Shown: positions 1 through 11,468, numbered from the stretch's first letter. The stretch: DNA of 64,000 nt from Atriophallophorus winterbourni (GCA_013407085.1 JACCGJ010020524.1:16272-80271); one strand, 5' to 3'. The notes: generated from the sequence alone by a model not told the origin. Translations and numbers: made by a program.

Positions 1-180
1 TTCACCGTGATTGACTTAAGTTCACCGTTTCTATAAAAATTAATGGAAATTAAGGACTAAAATTAGGATGCGTCCTATACATAAGTACACAGTTTTTCCA
101 TCGTTTTTAGGGTCAAATATCCACTGCGTCCTATACATGGTATCGTCCTATACGCGGGTATTTACGGTAATCTAGCTGTG
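1..180. other. Unassigned flank
   Basis: No coding signal. A short phrase, GTCCTATACAT, recurs at about 73 and 127, with a variant (GTCCTATACGC) near 147. It may be the edge of an older repeat. Confidence 0.3.
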
Positions 181-2160
181 AGATTTGCAAAAACCGTCAC
201 AACCGAGTTAAACAAAACAACTCCACCAGTATCGGCTTCAGAAAACTGGAAATCGCTAAAAAGCTGCATATGCCGAGTCGCACATTCCACTAACGCTCAG
301 AAAAAAGCTTGAACGAGCTACTGGTTCGAAGCAAAAGCTTCTGAGATGACTGCTGTTTTGCACACGAAAATGTCAGCATTCTTGTAGTTCAAAGGTATGC
401 CAACAGATGAAAACTTAAGAATTCTGAGATCAGCTTGAAATAAGTTCTATCAGACTGCATGATGATGTGAAATCACTATTAGAATGAAACCGCCGTATCC
501 AAAAAACTGCAGATACTTGGAGTTTCCACTGTATGTATGATGGAATCAAGGGAGCCATTGGTCCAAACAAACTTAAAATGACTCCCATTAAGTCTGTATG
601 TGGTAACCCGTTTGTCAACAAAAATAAGCAGATGGAAAGATTGGTAGCGCACTTCTCCTCTCTACTCTAGGGACAGTACAGTTTTAACACATGTACTTGA
701 AAATGTTGAGTGGTTGCCAACCATTGAATATGTTAGATATTTCCCCTACTCTTGAACGCAATAGAGCAACCGATCTCTTAGCGAATAGGAAGAACCCTGG
801 TGACGACGGAATACCACCTGAGCTCATCAAGTGCTGTAGAACAACATTATTACATCCTCTTCAGCATCTACTTGTTAAGAGCTGGTAGAAGGAGTATGTC
901 CCACAAGAGATGCGAGACACAAAGATCATTACGCTATTTAAGAATAAGGGTGATAAAGACGACTGCAACAGTTACAGAGGAAACTCCCTTCTGATGCTGA
1001 AGGCAAATTGATTGCTAAAGTATTGCAGATCCGGTTACAAGTTTTAGGGTGTGTTCTCGCTCCCACGCTATTCGGCATTTTATTTGCTTTCTGAAGCACG
1101 CTTTTCTGACGAGAACAGAAGGCATTTACCTACGCACGCGAAGTGACGGCAAGCTTTTCAACCTGAACCGGCTGAGAGCACAAACCAAGGCACGAAATGT
1201 GCTAATCCGTTACTTGCTGTTTGCCGATGATGCAGCCATTATTGCTCACTTGCACGATCGCCTCCAGTCGCTAATGGACTGTTTTTCGTCGGCATACAAA
1301 TACTTTGGGCTAACGATCAGCATGAACAAGACCAATGTCCTTGGTCAATGGAATGTATTGCCTCCAATCATCACTGTTGGAAACTATCAGCTTGATCCAG
1401 TACATCATTTGACATATGGTTCAACCATGGCGGATAACCTCTTGCTAGACACGGTGATTGATAAGCGGGTTGGAGGAGCAGTTGTCATTCTGTCCTGATT
1501 GAACTCTCATGCCTGCAAAGACAAAGATGATGGTATACAGCGCGTGCTTACTAAATGCTTTACTTTACGGCAGTGAAACCTGGGACATCCAAGCAGTGCT
1601 CGAACGGAAAGTGACTGCTTTCTATCTACGAAACATGCGTCGTATCTTGAACGAATCTTGGATGGACAGAGTGACTAATGCTGAAGTGCTTTCAAAAGGT
1701 GGCCTACAGAGTACGTTCAACCTACTACGAAAGCGCCGCCTACGATGGCTTGGTCACGTCTACATAATGTAAAATAGTCGTATTCCGAAAGACGGTGAGT
1801 TGAGATCTAGCAGTTAACCATTGGGCAAGATGCACTTGCGGTACAAAAACGTTTGCAAAAGAGATATGAAAGCTCTTGGCAATGACCCCGCGAGTTTGGA
1901 CGAAGTTGCTCTTGATCGATTAAACAGGAGGCGTGGGGAAAGCGTTGTCTACCAGCTGGGGAGGAGCAGATACAGCTCTTGGCTGCTGAACGCAGATCAC
2001 GCCGCCGGCGTGCAACTGACACCGATCGACCGAGTACTGCCTATCGTTGCTGTCTGAGAGATTGTTCCTTCCGAATCGGACTGTTTAGTCATTCGAAAAG
2101 CTGTGGAACAATAAAAAAATGCGATTGTGATTTATATCCATGGTCGACATCGACCGAAGG
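181..2160 (+). mobile_element. LINE-A copy 1, internally deleted relic
   Basis: A decayed APE-type non-LTR retrotransposon. The frames match the intact minus-strand copy at 61.2-63.9 kb: the endonuclease/RT linker (181-420), RT N-terminus (541-1000), RT palm with LLFADDAAII (about 1216-1245), thumb (1509-1772, KRRLRWLGHV) and a C-terminal CCHC-like finger (about 2050-2110, GLFSHSKSC). Between about 1047 and 1050 the text jumps from VLQIRLQVL to GCVLAP, removing the RT segment with the first catalytic Asp. Many stops and frameshifts are present, so the copy is dead. It ends at the palindrome GGTCGACATCGACC (2142-2155), which also marks the 3' end of two other LINE-A copies. Confidence 0.75.
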
Positions 2161-4732
2161 TCAACTAAATTATAATCGCCTGTTGTTTGTGAAAGCTCAT
2201 CACAAGTATGGAATAACTGAAGATACGTAACATGTAGAAAATATCGGTTGATTCCAGCAATATTAATTACACGATAACCAAAATTATGACTTTTATGACC
2301 ATTTGTATAATTGACTGACAACCAAAAATAAGGCTATTCTATTATAAAATCTTGGATGTCGTCGAAATTTTGCTAACCCGGATCACCGAAGAATACGATT
2401 AAATGACGTCAAACCTTACCCGCTTGTCTCTATTAAACTTTCGAATGATTTAGATGCTTTTGTTGAAAATATATAATCATCCAGTGGGTATTGCTTGGCT
2501 AACTAAGCTTTTAAGCAATTCTGAGATCTGAGGCAAACAAACGCGCAAATATCTTGGAAAAGTCAATACGGATAAGTCGCGTAACTCGTTACAGTGTTTA
2601 TCTGCAGAAATTTCCCATACTAGTGAGCTATTATTCATCGAGACCATGAGTTTGGCTAAATTTCTCCAAATGTGCTCCTCAGTGGAATTCGGACTGCTTG
2701 CTTGAAAGCTGCAGATATTGCTATAATTCCAACTATTCAGAAATTCAAAACTTTTGTTGGATTTTTATCGTTTAATATTCTTGACATGAATTCCTTTCTA
2801 TGGCATGGTGAGTTATTTAGAATTGTTAAATCCTCATTCTGATTCCATTTCATTTCGATCCATAAGTTGGAGCATATCCATGGGAATTGCATTCAGTTCA
2901 AGCTCTTATATTGTTTCGTTCTTAAGATCGTCACAGGATGTGCTACTTATCATACCATAAGGGTTGAGTCTAAACGGGTCGAATAGTTGTTACCGCAAGT
3001 CTGGGACGATTTTGCGTCAGCTTATGCCCCCTTAGTGACCACCGATAGTAAGCATAAAGCATTTCTAGTTCAGATGGCAGAATTGATCTTAAAACTATCC
3101 TATAAAATGCATTGTTCACCATACTTTTGTTTCCTTTCGAATATCACGTGGCAAGTGTTTGATCATCACTTTGATTAAAATCGGCTATGGCCCAGGGTAA
3201 CCAGTATGCCGACCATATCTGAGATAACCAGATGGCTGCAAGTCATTGCTGTCAGTTCTGAGGATACACTGCCGCGACTATGTTAGACGACATACAATTA
3301 AAAATCTGATGTACAACATTGGAATCCGTCACGGGCAACGCAAAGCTCTCATGCTGGATATGCCGTCTGCTCACGGGATCTAAATAATGTCGCCAATAAT
3401 TTTTATGTTTTAACCTGATTACGTGGGATCTCATTCACAAGACTTCCTAAACTGTGTGAGTCGCAAGCATATGCAACATAGGGGAGAAAGTAATATATTT
3501 TCTCTACCGTCGATACATTTCGATTGCAGTTAACCATCAAATGTTTCCTTATTTCCATTTCATTGTGCAGAAAATGTACACCGCGGCAGCCGGTCTACTA
3601 TTTCCACCGGTGAAACACAAAAACCACCAAGACAAAATCATTCTCCAGCGCGAACCGGAAAACGGTGCGAGAACTCCAATCAACAGACGCTGGTGAACTG
3701 GGAAATGTGAATAAAGAACTAAACATTAAACGTAAATCCTACTGAGATAAGGAAACATGCCAAGTTATTATCAACATTCCGGCTGGACTTGTAGAGAACT
3801 AAAATCAAGATTTTTCGAATCAAGCATGTTTGACATCCATGAAAAATGTTTTCGCAATCAGCTTGAGGTTAAAGATTACGGGAGAATGGATAACCCGATT
3901 TTATCTCATCCAGGTAGAAAATATCCACGGTAAGCAATCATCCCTCTTTTTGCTAGAGATAACAAGTATGAGGATCTGATCCTCAGATTCTGTGCTGTGA
4001 GTTGAAAAATGAAATGTCGGCTCTTATGCTCAACAGAGCGATAAGGCTGTGAAAACATTTGGACCTGTGCAGCAGCACCGATTACGTGATATGTATGGTG
4101 GCACAATTTCTTTATAGGTATTGTCTATTATATTTCATAATACGTTGGTACGCCTATAGGAATCCGAATTTTTTGCACACTTATTTCCATGATACTTGCT
4201 TTGAAGCAAGTTTTACTTTAAAACCGCCATTATATAAGGTTCGTACAACGAACCACGGTGTTCGAACACAATTACAGGTTGCGTATCGATCGAGCGCTTA
4301 AAATGCACATAAATTGTCAATGTACCATGCTGCTCACACCTCGCATTTACACTCCAAATCAGGTTTGGGGTTGTCTGCTTCGTTCAGGGATTAGGTTCAC
4401 TGAAGCAAAAAACAGCAGATAAATGGTTACCAGTTCGGCTTGGAAACCATGGTTAGAGAAGGTTCGTGCAAGAAACCACGGTACTTAATCAGAGTATCAT
4501 ATTGATTTTGGGTCGAATGATTAATCAAAGCTAAAAACGATCGTTTAATTTACGAGCGAAAGACGCGGTGATACTGCAATCGCGTATCGGATTTTAGCAG
4601 CATGGAAGAGGAGTTACGCGCGGTAATAAAAAAAATTCAGAGCGTTTTCTAATTTATGCTGAACCTCGGCTTCCGAACCAACAATTGTCTTTCGCTGTCA
4701 ATGAGACTATTGTCGGACATTTCCGCAGCCAC
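2161..4732. other. Gene-poor stretch
   Basis: I see no LINE, SINE or LTR match in most of this stretch. At 3906-4010 (minus) a block bounded by a good pyrimidine tract and CAG is open and ends in a stop in two frames. It could be a terminal exon of the gene further right, but phase does not decide which frame, so it is not called. Confidence 0.35.
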
Positions 4733-4956
4733 TGCACGGACGTGCAGTACTTTGTGCTGTGCGGCTAACACCGTGCTAAATTGATTGGCTAGAGGTAGTG
4801 AGCTGCATGCTGAAACACGATGGAGTCTCACTGCCATTTCCTGTACTTTTTTCTTCCTCATATCTGTCTAGGCCCGGGCAACCCGACAGTATATTAGCCC
4901 ACGTGCAGTCTCTGACTGTGCGGCACTTTGCCTGTATCAGGCTTGTGTTTTCATAC
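4733..4956 (+). mobile_element. SINE-1 copy
   Basis: Member of the most frequent repeat here. It runs from the GTGCAGTACTT block through TTAGCCCACGTGCAG (about 4892-4906) to GCTTGTGTTTTCATA. Both ends are present, but I found no clear target duplication. Confidence 0.7.
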
Positions 4957-6165
4957 CACAGCCAGTCAAACTGTAATCCCTCACAAAACAATAACAGACA
5001 ACGCAAACGGATGAGCGAGGCCATGCAGATCAACGGTGATCTTTTTTTAGTGTACAGCGAAAGGCAGCGCGACAAATCAGGAAACGCCGTTCACGAAGGT
5101 AGCTGCTATTCCCGACAAATGAAAGATATCGATCAGACTTGAATACATCTTGGCAGGCATTTTCATCACACACACACACACGCACCAAGACCGGTTTCGT
5201 GTCGTTTGCACTCATCAGTTGGGATAGTACGATGAGGATCCGCATGCGCTTGAAACAGTGCAGGAATGGTAAACAATTCGAGCTTGTCAGACACCGTTGG
5301 ATAAGGTTTGCAAGAACAACCTGTTTAATCACATGCGCCCATACATATGTAGATGAACTTGAAACAAAAATCTTTATTTGCATGCATTTCCATCACACCT
5401 ACCCATCCCACGATTGAAAAGACGTTATCTGATAAAACGCGTTGTTATCATCTGGGAGTACCCCTCTGCGCAAAACTTTGAATGAATTTACATGATGGAT
5501 TAAGAGATCAATAATCGGAACAGCTTGTGCGGGTTTCATTGGTCACGTCATCGGATATAAACGTTTGAGCCAACTTGCATTAGCATGTAACAAAACACAA
5601 AATCACATCATTAGATGAGTTTATTTTGTCAAGCTGGCAAAAAACAAAAAGAATCGAAAGTACAAGAATGTTCAAAGCTGAAGCAAAGTTGAAAGACTCT
5701 CTCTTCCTCCGATGAAGTGATTGGCCACGATGTGGAGCTATAACATGAAATGATAATTAAGGAAAAACTTATAGGCGAACAATAATGAGTTTTTTGAAAT
5801 GGGAATGATGATGAGAACGCCTCTTTTATGCTAGAGGTAACGGTTCGAGTCATCGTGGTTGGGAAAGAGTATTAGACTAGGCTTGTAGTGACAGCGAGTT
5901 GACCGCATACATTGGCTTAACGAAATCTTAAACCGACTTCAAAGTTAGTTTGGAAAATCTTGCATTTATCATGCGTTAGATTACATGAAGATGAAATCGA
6001 CTATGGTTGTGTACTTGGTAACTAAAGCAAGCCTGATTTGGAAACCGCAGCGAACATAGGAGACTTTAAAAGATTGTTTCGTCTGACTCGTACCGCTTCT
6101 GGAAGCTGCAGCTATAGCATGAACCTTAGAGATGCGTCAGAGACAAGACAGTTAGGTAGGTTGAG
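4957..6165. other. Intergenic, (CA)n microsatellite at 5166-5184
   Basis: A short CA repeat is the only recognised structure. Overlapping open frames on both strands (4.8-5.4 kb) have no family resemblance and no convincing splice signals. Confidence 0.4.
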
Positions 6166-6475
6166 CATTTCAGTCAGTTACTGGACCGCCCGTCAGCTAT
6201 CAGTACAGTGATCACTGCATTCGTACACAGCTGTGGATGCGCAGTTAACTGCGATGCAACGAATGAAGAACGGTAAATCGTTGAACTTATTGAAGCGTGC
6301 ACGGATGCATTAATTTCTCCACTGCGCTAACTGTTTTGTTCTACCTGGGAAACGGAAGTTTTCCAGTTAGAGTGGGATATGTCTATCGTCCTACCCCTAC
6401 CTAAACGCGGATATAAATCTGTCTCCAACTACCGTGAAATAAGCCTTACCGATACTGCATGTTTTATCGACTTGG
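6166..6475 (+). pseudogene. RTE-like reverse transcriptase fragment
   Basis: Broken frames include IVLPLPKRGYKSVSNYREI (about 6382-6435), which corresponds to the RT segment read as IPIFKKG..NHRGISL in the better RTE copies of this window. No catalytic motifs remain. Short and heavily mutated. Confidence 0.45.
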
Positions 6476-6495
6476 GCTCCATATCCCGTGGTTGT

Positions 6496-6712
6496 TTATG
6501 GGACATCATGATGTAGCACGTCTGGAGCCAGGCAAAATGCCAAGCAACATGAAGCAGATAAGCAAACGCATGAAAAGGCGGGCAAGCGGAATATGAAAAT
6601 ACGTGTATACACCTTTCTGTAGTTTGATTGCATGCGATTTTTGATTTTCGATAGAATGATATACAATGATATGCGATAACAATTAGAACGTATAATGAAC
6701 AACATCATCGGC
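6496..6712 (-). mobile_element. RTE 3' untranslated tail
   Basis: Non-coding. It resembles the tails at 18.24-18.45 kb (minus), about 42.85-42.99 kb (plus) and 47.4-47.5 kb (plus), sharing the CAAGCAACATGAA block and the ATTGCATGCGATTTT block. It marks a 5'-truncated RTE copy. Confidence 0.6.
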
Positions 6713-6859
6713 CCTGACTTCGGTTAGCAGCCATATCACGTATGGCTTCAAAATAACTACTATGTGGATCGCTTGTCCCGATTAACACCAATTCAGAAAA
6801 GAACGCCTTCCAGGGTTACGCAGGTGTTTCCACACGACGTACAAAATGCCCCGATATTG

Positions 6860-7090
6860 TTGTCTAAACGGGAGACATGAATGCCCAACTAGGCCACTTA
6901 GGTATACATAAGTCACAATTAGGCGTTTTTTGGTCTGGAAGGCCAGTCTACAGAAAATAGAGAACGGCTCGTACAGTTCTATGAACAATCTCGATTATTA
7001 ATTAGCAATAAATCCTTTCGCTATGCAACCTGGCGCCAACTGAATGGGAGACAACCAAACACACACGCTGAGGAGGTTCTATTGAACACT
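6860..7090 (+). pseudogene. RTE-like endonuclease fragment
   Basis: The plus-strand text reads TGDMNAQLGHLG near 6870-6905, the APE endonuclease GD(L/M)NA motif, followed by a degraded continuation. In the better copy at 34.1-35.0 kb this motif sits in the same order (MAGDLNARVGRL). The fragment is too short and too damaged to be functional. Confidence 0.55.
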
Positions 7091-7115
7091 GCCGCTATTT
7101 TTGCGAATATCTACA

Positions 7116-7211
7116 TGTATGAAATCGTAAGCCTGATCCAGGTAAAGTGGTGCACAGCCATAGACTGCACACGGCCTGAAATCCTGTCTAGTTGCCCAGG
7201 CTTAGACAGAT
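7116..7211 (-). mobile_element. SINE-1 fragment
   Basis: The 3' half only: ATGAAA...AAGCCTGATCCAGG, then GACTGCACACGGCC and TTGCCCAGGCTTAGACAGA. Diverged from the other copies. Confidence 0.6.
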
Positions 7212-7904
7212 ACCTACATAGATTCTGGTTACAATAGTGTAATAGAGGCTTGTGTTAAAGTTCTCCGGTACCAAGCCTTCGAGTGAAATCGGATAGCTGT
7301 TGAAAATTCTCTCACGTTGCAATTCAAGAAATGTATAGGACCATATTGGGTCATCAGTATTATTCATAGCATTACAGCGGTAGCAAGTACCAGTGGTTTA
7401 ACTGCCATACAACGATGTCACGATAAAATTCTGAAGAGATGGGGACGGTGGGACCCAAAAGGACAATGAATCTGTAGATTAAGCAAAGACACACTGGGAT
7501 ACGATCCATACACCTCGAATCAAAAACGCGTTGAATAAAGTGTTATGAACGATTACAGCAGCACCAGAATGACCGCTACCTTGCGGCCTTCACTGTCACA
7601 CATCAGCTTTCCACCACACTTCACTTCGTTTTCACTCATATCATTGATAAAAATCGCCGCCTCACGATGTGCAGAACATTCTCAAGAACAATTTAGCAGG
7701 CCGACTGCAACGGATTTATTGCCTTATTTGAAGCAGTATGATTCTTGGCCTATTAGCGTAGATCAAACTAGTGGTTCAGAAATTAAAGCATGTATCGAAT
7801 CCAAGAAACGATCCAAGGCTGACGGCTCTGATGTCATACCGCCTGTTCTGTTCAAGGAAGGGTTCCAAATCCTAATCAATACATTAGGTGATTTTCTTTG
7901 TTAA

Positions 7905-8111
7905 CCCTTAACTGCCTGAATTATTTTACAAGCGTCACCTCACTTCCGAAGTTTGTTGACAACTGGCGCGCCGCATGGCTCAGCCGTCTAACGCGTATCA
8001 AACGAGAGCAGAACGTGTGCCGAATCCGATACTCCCGGCATACGGATAATTTATCCTATCATAAACCTTTAAATTTTGTGTACCGAATTTGACCCATTCG
8101 ACCGTTAAGGG
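7905..8111. mobile_element. piggyBac-type MITE
   Basis: A 207-bp non-coding element bounded by TTAA on both sides (7901-7904, 8112-8115). Its ends are inverted: the left reads CCCTTAACTGCC and the reverse complement of the right reads CCCTTAACGGTC. TTAA duplication with a terminal CCCT is the known hallmark of the piggyBac superfamily. It lies inside an RTE pol relic; deleting the element plus one TTAA restores register (LGDFL.. to ..VWLSEF, like the intact RTE). No transposase is encoded, so it is non-autonomous. Confidence 0.75.
7971..8040 (+). other. tRNA-like sequence inside the MITE
   Basis: TGGCTCAGCCGTCTAACGCG (7976-7995) resembles a tRNA A-box and D-arm. GCCGAATCCGATACTC about 25 bases later resembles a degraded B-box and T-arm. 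It may be a captured tRNA-derived SINE head or a tRNA relic. It does not fold convincingly as a complete tRNA. Confidence 0.4.
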
Positions 8112-8447
8112 TTAAGTGTGGTTGTCAGAATTCATCTCTGAGAGTTGGGGAGAATTGGTAAGCATACAGATATTCAAAAAAGGTGTGCGAGGTTCCTGGT
8201 TCAATCACAGAGGGATAAGTCTCATTCCCGTTATCACGGGATTATTAGCGTCCATATGCCTTTGAAGATTAACCTCGCATAAGGAATCAAAGATCCGAGA
8301 GCAGCAAGCTGGTAGAAGCTGTGTCGACCATATTTTTACTCTTCAGCATGACTAGAACTGATTATTAATCGGCAGCCGACAATAGCCATCTTTTTAGACT
8401 TCGAAGGAGCATTTGATTCAGACGATCAAAATGTCCTGTTTAACTGG

Positions 8448-8760
8448 TGAGGAACTATTATTATTTTCCTCAAAAACTCATTATAACTTATACCTCATTA
8501 TAATTTATGATTCTCGATTCTCATTGGTCCATTTTGTCGGCCATAATGATTCAGTGTATAAATACACACGAGCGGCAGCCTAATGGCTTTATGGTCAGAG
8601 ACGGTAATGCTCTTCGTCTAAACGGCCTGCCTTTGTTCTTGCTACGCGTAGTGTTGGGTTTAGTTAGTCACTTGTGACTAATAGCATAAAGGTTTTCAGT
8701 GTTAAACATTTGGGTAATTATTATTTGGGTTCTACTCGGGTAATATATAACATTAACACC
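8448..8760. mobile_element. Unidentified 313-bp insertion
   Basis: Breaks the RTE pol relic exactly between the codons ending at 8447 and starting at 8761. It contains ATTGGTCC (an inverted CCAAT box) about 45 bases before GTATAAATAC (a TATA-like box), so it could be a solo LTR or a promoter-bearing MITE. No target duplication or matching second copy was found. Confidence 0.45.
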
Positions 8761-9547
8761 TCGTTGTGCAAAGGCATTCCGCAAAAGTATGTCAACATAA
8801 TGTGTACACTTTATGATCACACATCTGGACAAGGCGTGCAACAAGAAGATCCGATTTCTCTTATTCTATTTAATTTCGAAATGGATTCCGTGATGGAATT
8901 ATGCAGCGAAAGTAACCGGAATTTCGGAGTTCACATTATTTCGTTGTAAACTTATCGATTGGGACTATGTTGATGATATAGTTCTGCTTTTCGACTTGTA
9001 CATAGATGCAGTCTATAGTAGACAAGCCATTGAATACTGTGTCAGCACTCGATATACGTTTGGCGCCTTCTAAGTGCACTGTTCGGGTGCAAAACATAGA
9101 GTTATCACACCACGCTTTACAGCTTGCCACTCGGGCGCTTGAAATTATGGATCGTTTTACGTAGCTCGATAGTCGTATCTATAATTCGGAATGATTAGAA
9201 GCCGTCGTTGGCGGTGGAATACCGCAACCTAGGTCATCTCTGGGACAACTAAAACAATGGTCACTGGCGGTTTTGCTTTTAGTGGGAGTATTTGCCTAAT
9301 CTCGTACATTAGCTAGCGGAAAGTTGAGGAAAGCTCGTTTTAATGCATGACAGTCAACGCTGCAAAGAAGCCGTCTACTCGTTCACGAAAATCGATTGAA
9401 TGTCTTTGTCATGGTTGCAAGACAGTTAATAATTTAGCACTTGCTGCCGGTTTAATGCTTTTCTTGATAATGAAACGGATCCCATTTACAGTACAACACA
9501 TTGATATCATGTTGTTGCGCTGTTGTTGAGCTAGCATTTTAGCAGTA

Positions 9548-9582
9548 GGACGTTTCGTCATCAAGCTAGATGACATCGTCAG
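9548..9582 (-). ncRNA. Hammerhead ribozyme-like motif, copy 2
   Basis: On the minus strand: CTGACGA (core box 1), one extra T, helix II GTCATC/GATGAC with loop TAGCTT, GAAA (core box 2), then CGTCC. The ACGT after GAA is self-complementary and is followed by C, which fits the very short helix III of dimeric hammerheads with cleavage after GUC. Against copy 1 (10595-10641) the core differs only at the free N of CUGANGA. Helix I is weak in this copy. It lies on the same strand as, and just beyond, the last exon called for the host gene. Confidence 0.45.
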
Positions 9583-9599
9583 CTGAGCTTCTTTATTCT

Positions 9600-9711
9600 C
9601 TATTTCTCATATATGTCTAGGCCTGGGCAACCTGACAGTATCGTAGCCCACGTGCAGTCTGTGACTGTGCGGCACTTTGCCTGGATCAGGTTTGTGCTTT
9701 CATATCATACC
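9600..9711 (+). mobile_element. SINE-1 fragment, 3' half
   Basis: Contains GTCTAGGCCTGGGCAACC, GCCCACGTGCAGTC and GCTTTCATATCATAC, the 3' half of SINE-1. The 5' half is absent; the adjacent sequence is the hammerhead-like motif on the other strand. Confidence 0.65.
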
Positions 9712-9831
9712 TTGCGAGGTTTTTATGAGTAAAGTGTTACCAGTAATAATGGACCGATGGTATAAAAACGCAAGACCACACAACAGTGTACGCAAATATG
9801 CTAGGATAGACAAAGCGACGAATGCACTCAC

Positions 9832-9970
9832 TTCGAACGGCTGTGATTTCGTTAAATCAGACAACTCGCGTATAAGCGAAAAAGGCACACCACCGGGAAT
9901 GACTAACACCACGTGATCCGCGGCGTACGGACAGTTGGAAGAATCACTCGAACTTGGGCGAACGTAACGA
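9832..9970 (-). CDS. Host gene exon 17
   Basis: Acceptor TTGTCGAACTGCCAG, donor GAA|GTGAGT (strong). One base then 46 codons (RYVRPSSSDSSNCPYAADH through KSQPFE). Last exon I can support; the gene should continue towards lower coordinates. Confidence 0.5.
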
Positions 9971-10017
9971 CTGGCAGTTCGACAAAACAAAACGAAACAA
10001 ATTAAGCAGAATTTTAC

Positions 10018-10113
10018 AATTTTAGATCGATGTTCCACATGAGCGGTACAGTCAACAAAGGATTCACATAGTGCGTGTCGTTCAAATATATAATCGTCTA
10101 TTTGTTTCGCCGA
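10018..10113 (-). CDS. Host gene exon 16 (tentative)
   Basis: Acceptor CACACTACATAGAG, donor ATT|GTAAAA. 32 codons (SAKQIDDYIFERHALCES and on). A 47-nt intron-like gap follows. Spliced as drawn, exon 17 is out of frame; read straight through it stays open, so the gap may be retained coding sequence. Confidence 0.35.
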
Positions 10114-10246
10114 CTCTATGTAGTGTGAGAAATGGGAAACAACCCAGAGAATGTGAACGCTCAAAAACCCGCGGTTCCCATTAGGAAAGCAGTGTAAAAA
10201 GATGGGATAAAGGTTCACAACGACAAGGAGTTGTTTTCTGTGTTAC

Positions 10247-10456
10247 AGCGTGACTCTCCAATGTTCTCGAACAGGTTTGAAGGAACAAATGCAACTGACG
10301 TGAGATATCTGGGGGTTGGGTTCGGTACAAGTTGTTGTTAGTTCGTTGCTTTTGAATTGAGAGACAAGCAAGTGTCGGACGAATGTTATCCAAAAGCGAG
10401 TGATTGAACGGCTGAAGACGTATGTACAAATGTTTCAGAAAGAACTCAGGTATGCA
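10247..10456 (-). CDS. Host gene exon 15
   Basis: Acceptor GTGCTTTATGTGCAG, donor GCT|GTAACA. 70 codons in phase 0 (CIPEFFLKHLYIRLQPFN through RTLESHA); the other frames stop early. The phase does not match exon 14. Confidence 0.5.
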
Positions 10457-10594
10457 CTGCACATAAAGCACAATGAATCGTTCGAACTTGGAAATTAGTT
10501 CCGGAAAAGACTTAGTGCCATAGTTATGTAGATAGATTGAGAGGGAGATATATGGGTGTGGAGGCAGATAGATAGGTATACAGCTTCGAAAGAA

Positions 10595-10641
10595 GTTTTG
10601 CTGATGATGTCATCTAGCCTGATGACGAAACGTCCAACAAC
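10595..10641 (+). ncRNA. Hammerhead ribozyme-like motif, copy 1
   Basis: Helix I GTTTTG (10595-10600) pairs with CAA-c-AAC (10635-10641) with one bulge. Core box 1 CTGATGA (10601-10607), one extra T, helix II GTCATC/GATGAC with loop TAGCCT, core box 2 GAAA (10627-10630), then CGTC with predicted cleavage after 10634. Helix III is only the palindrome ACGT, so activity would need a dimer, as known for minimal hammerheads in some retroelements. The extra T before helix II is atypical. Confidence 0.5.
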
Positions 10642-10773
10642 AACTACGCAAGCGCGGCGAACACAAGTTGAACACCATCCACAACCTGAGCTACGAATAT
10701 TTTCCTCTATTGCTAGGTAGGTAGACAGACAGGCATATAGATAAAAAGATAGAGAAAGAGACAGATGCCGCAA

Positions 10774-10940
10774 TCATAGACTGCACGTGGGCTAGGATAC
10801 TGTCAGCTTGCGCAGGCCCAAACAGATATTGGAAAGAAAAATAACAATGAGACACCAGCGTGTTTTCGCATGCAACGCACTGCCGGCAGCAAACCAATCT
10901 AGCACGGTGTTAGCAGAACAGCACCGAAGTGCTGCATGCA
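10774..10940 (-). mobile_element. SINE-1 copy, 3'-truncated
   Basis: Contains GACTGCACGTGGGCTAGG, then the blocks around CACCAGCGTGTTTTCGCATG and GCACCGAAGTGCTGCATGC. The 3' CATA tail is missing. GATA-rich simple sequence lies on both sides (about 10540-10770 and 10945-10990). Confidence 0.65.
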
Positions 10941-11468
10941 ACCTATCGATATAGATACAGATAGATAGATAGTTAGTCAGACAGATAAACATCTCGTGCT
11001 AGAAAATCTAACTAACAATCAAAACGGAGAAAGAATATATGAATTGTTTTCCCAGCGCAATCAGATAGTAGCGTTTGATAAATGTCAGTACATGACATGT
11101 TGCATGTCGTCAAGCATACAATAAAAACGATCAACGTAACGTTTTCGAATTTTAGTTGGAGACCGTGACCTTTTTAACTAGGAACTCTCAGATAAATTCC
11201 AATGATGAACAAGTGGATGGGACGTAGAATAGGGAAAACGATGCCATGTGCCGAACAGAATGCAATGTTAAACATTTATTGTTTCCGCGTCAATCGGTAC
11301 ACGTTTAACATTTGCGTGTGTTGAGGAATGCATGTGATGTCAGTCGCTAAATGTGATGTGCGGAGGATCACACAATGAAAAAATTAAACTCAAAATTAGG
11401 CTACAAATAATAAGGATAATACTTCAGCACAACACAATAAAACAGAGGAGGTTAGACTTCGTGACTAC

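Larger units (their letters stand above)
7545..9330 (+). pseudogene. RTE reverse transcriptase relic with two insertions
   Basis: Reads in pieces as an RTE pol: linker with SKADGSDVIPPVLFKEG (about 7816-7866), fingers IQIFKKG (about 8165-8185), palm FLDFEGAFDSDD (8390-8426), then CKGIPQKYVNIM (8767-8805) and DYVDDIVLL (about 8963-8990). The order matches the copies at 32-35 kb and 35.9-43 kb. It is split by a MITE (7905-8111) and by a 313-bp unknown insert (8448-8760); removing either one restores the expected register. Several stops remain, so it is non-functional. Confidence 0.7.

Noticed and set aside
3906..4010. Possible terminal exon of the host gene (minus) ending in a stop
   Set aside because: Two frames are equally open and neither matches the phase left by exon 17; almost 6 kb of unexplained intron lies between.
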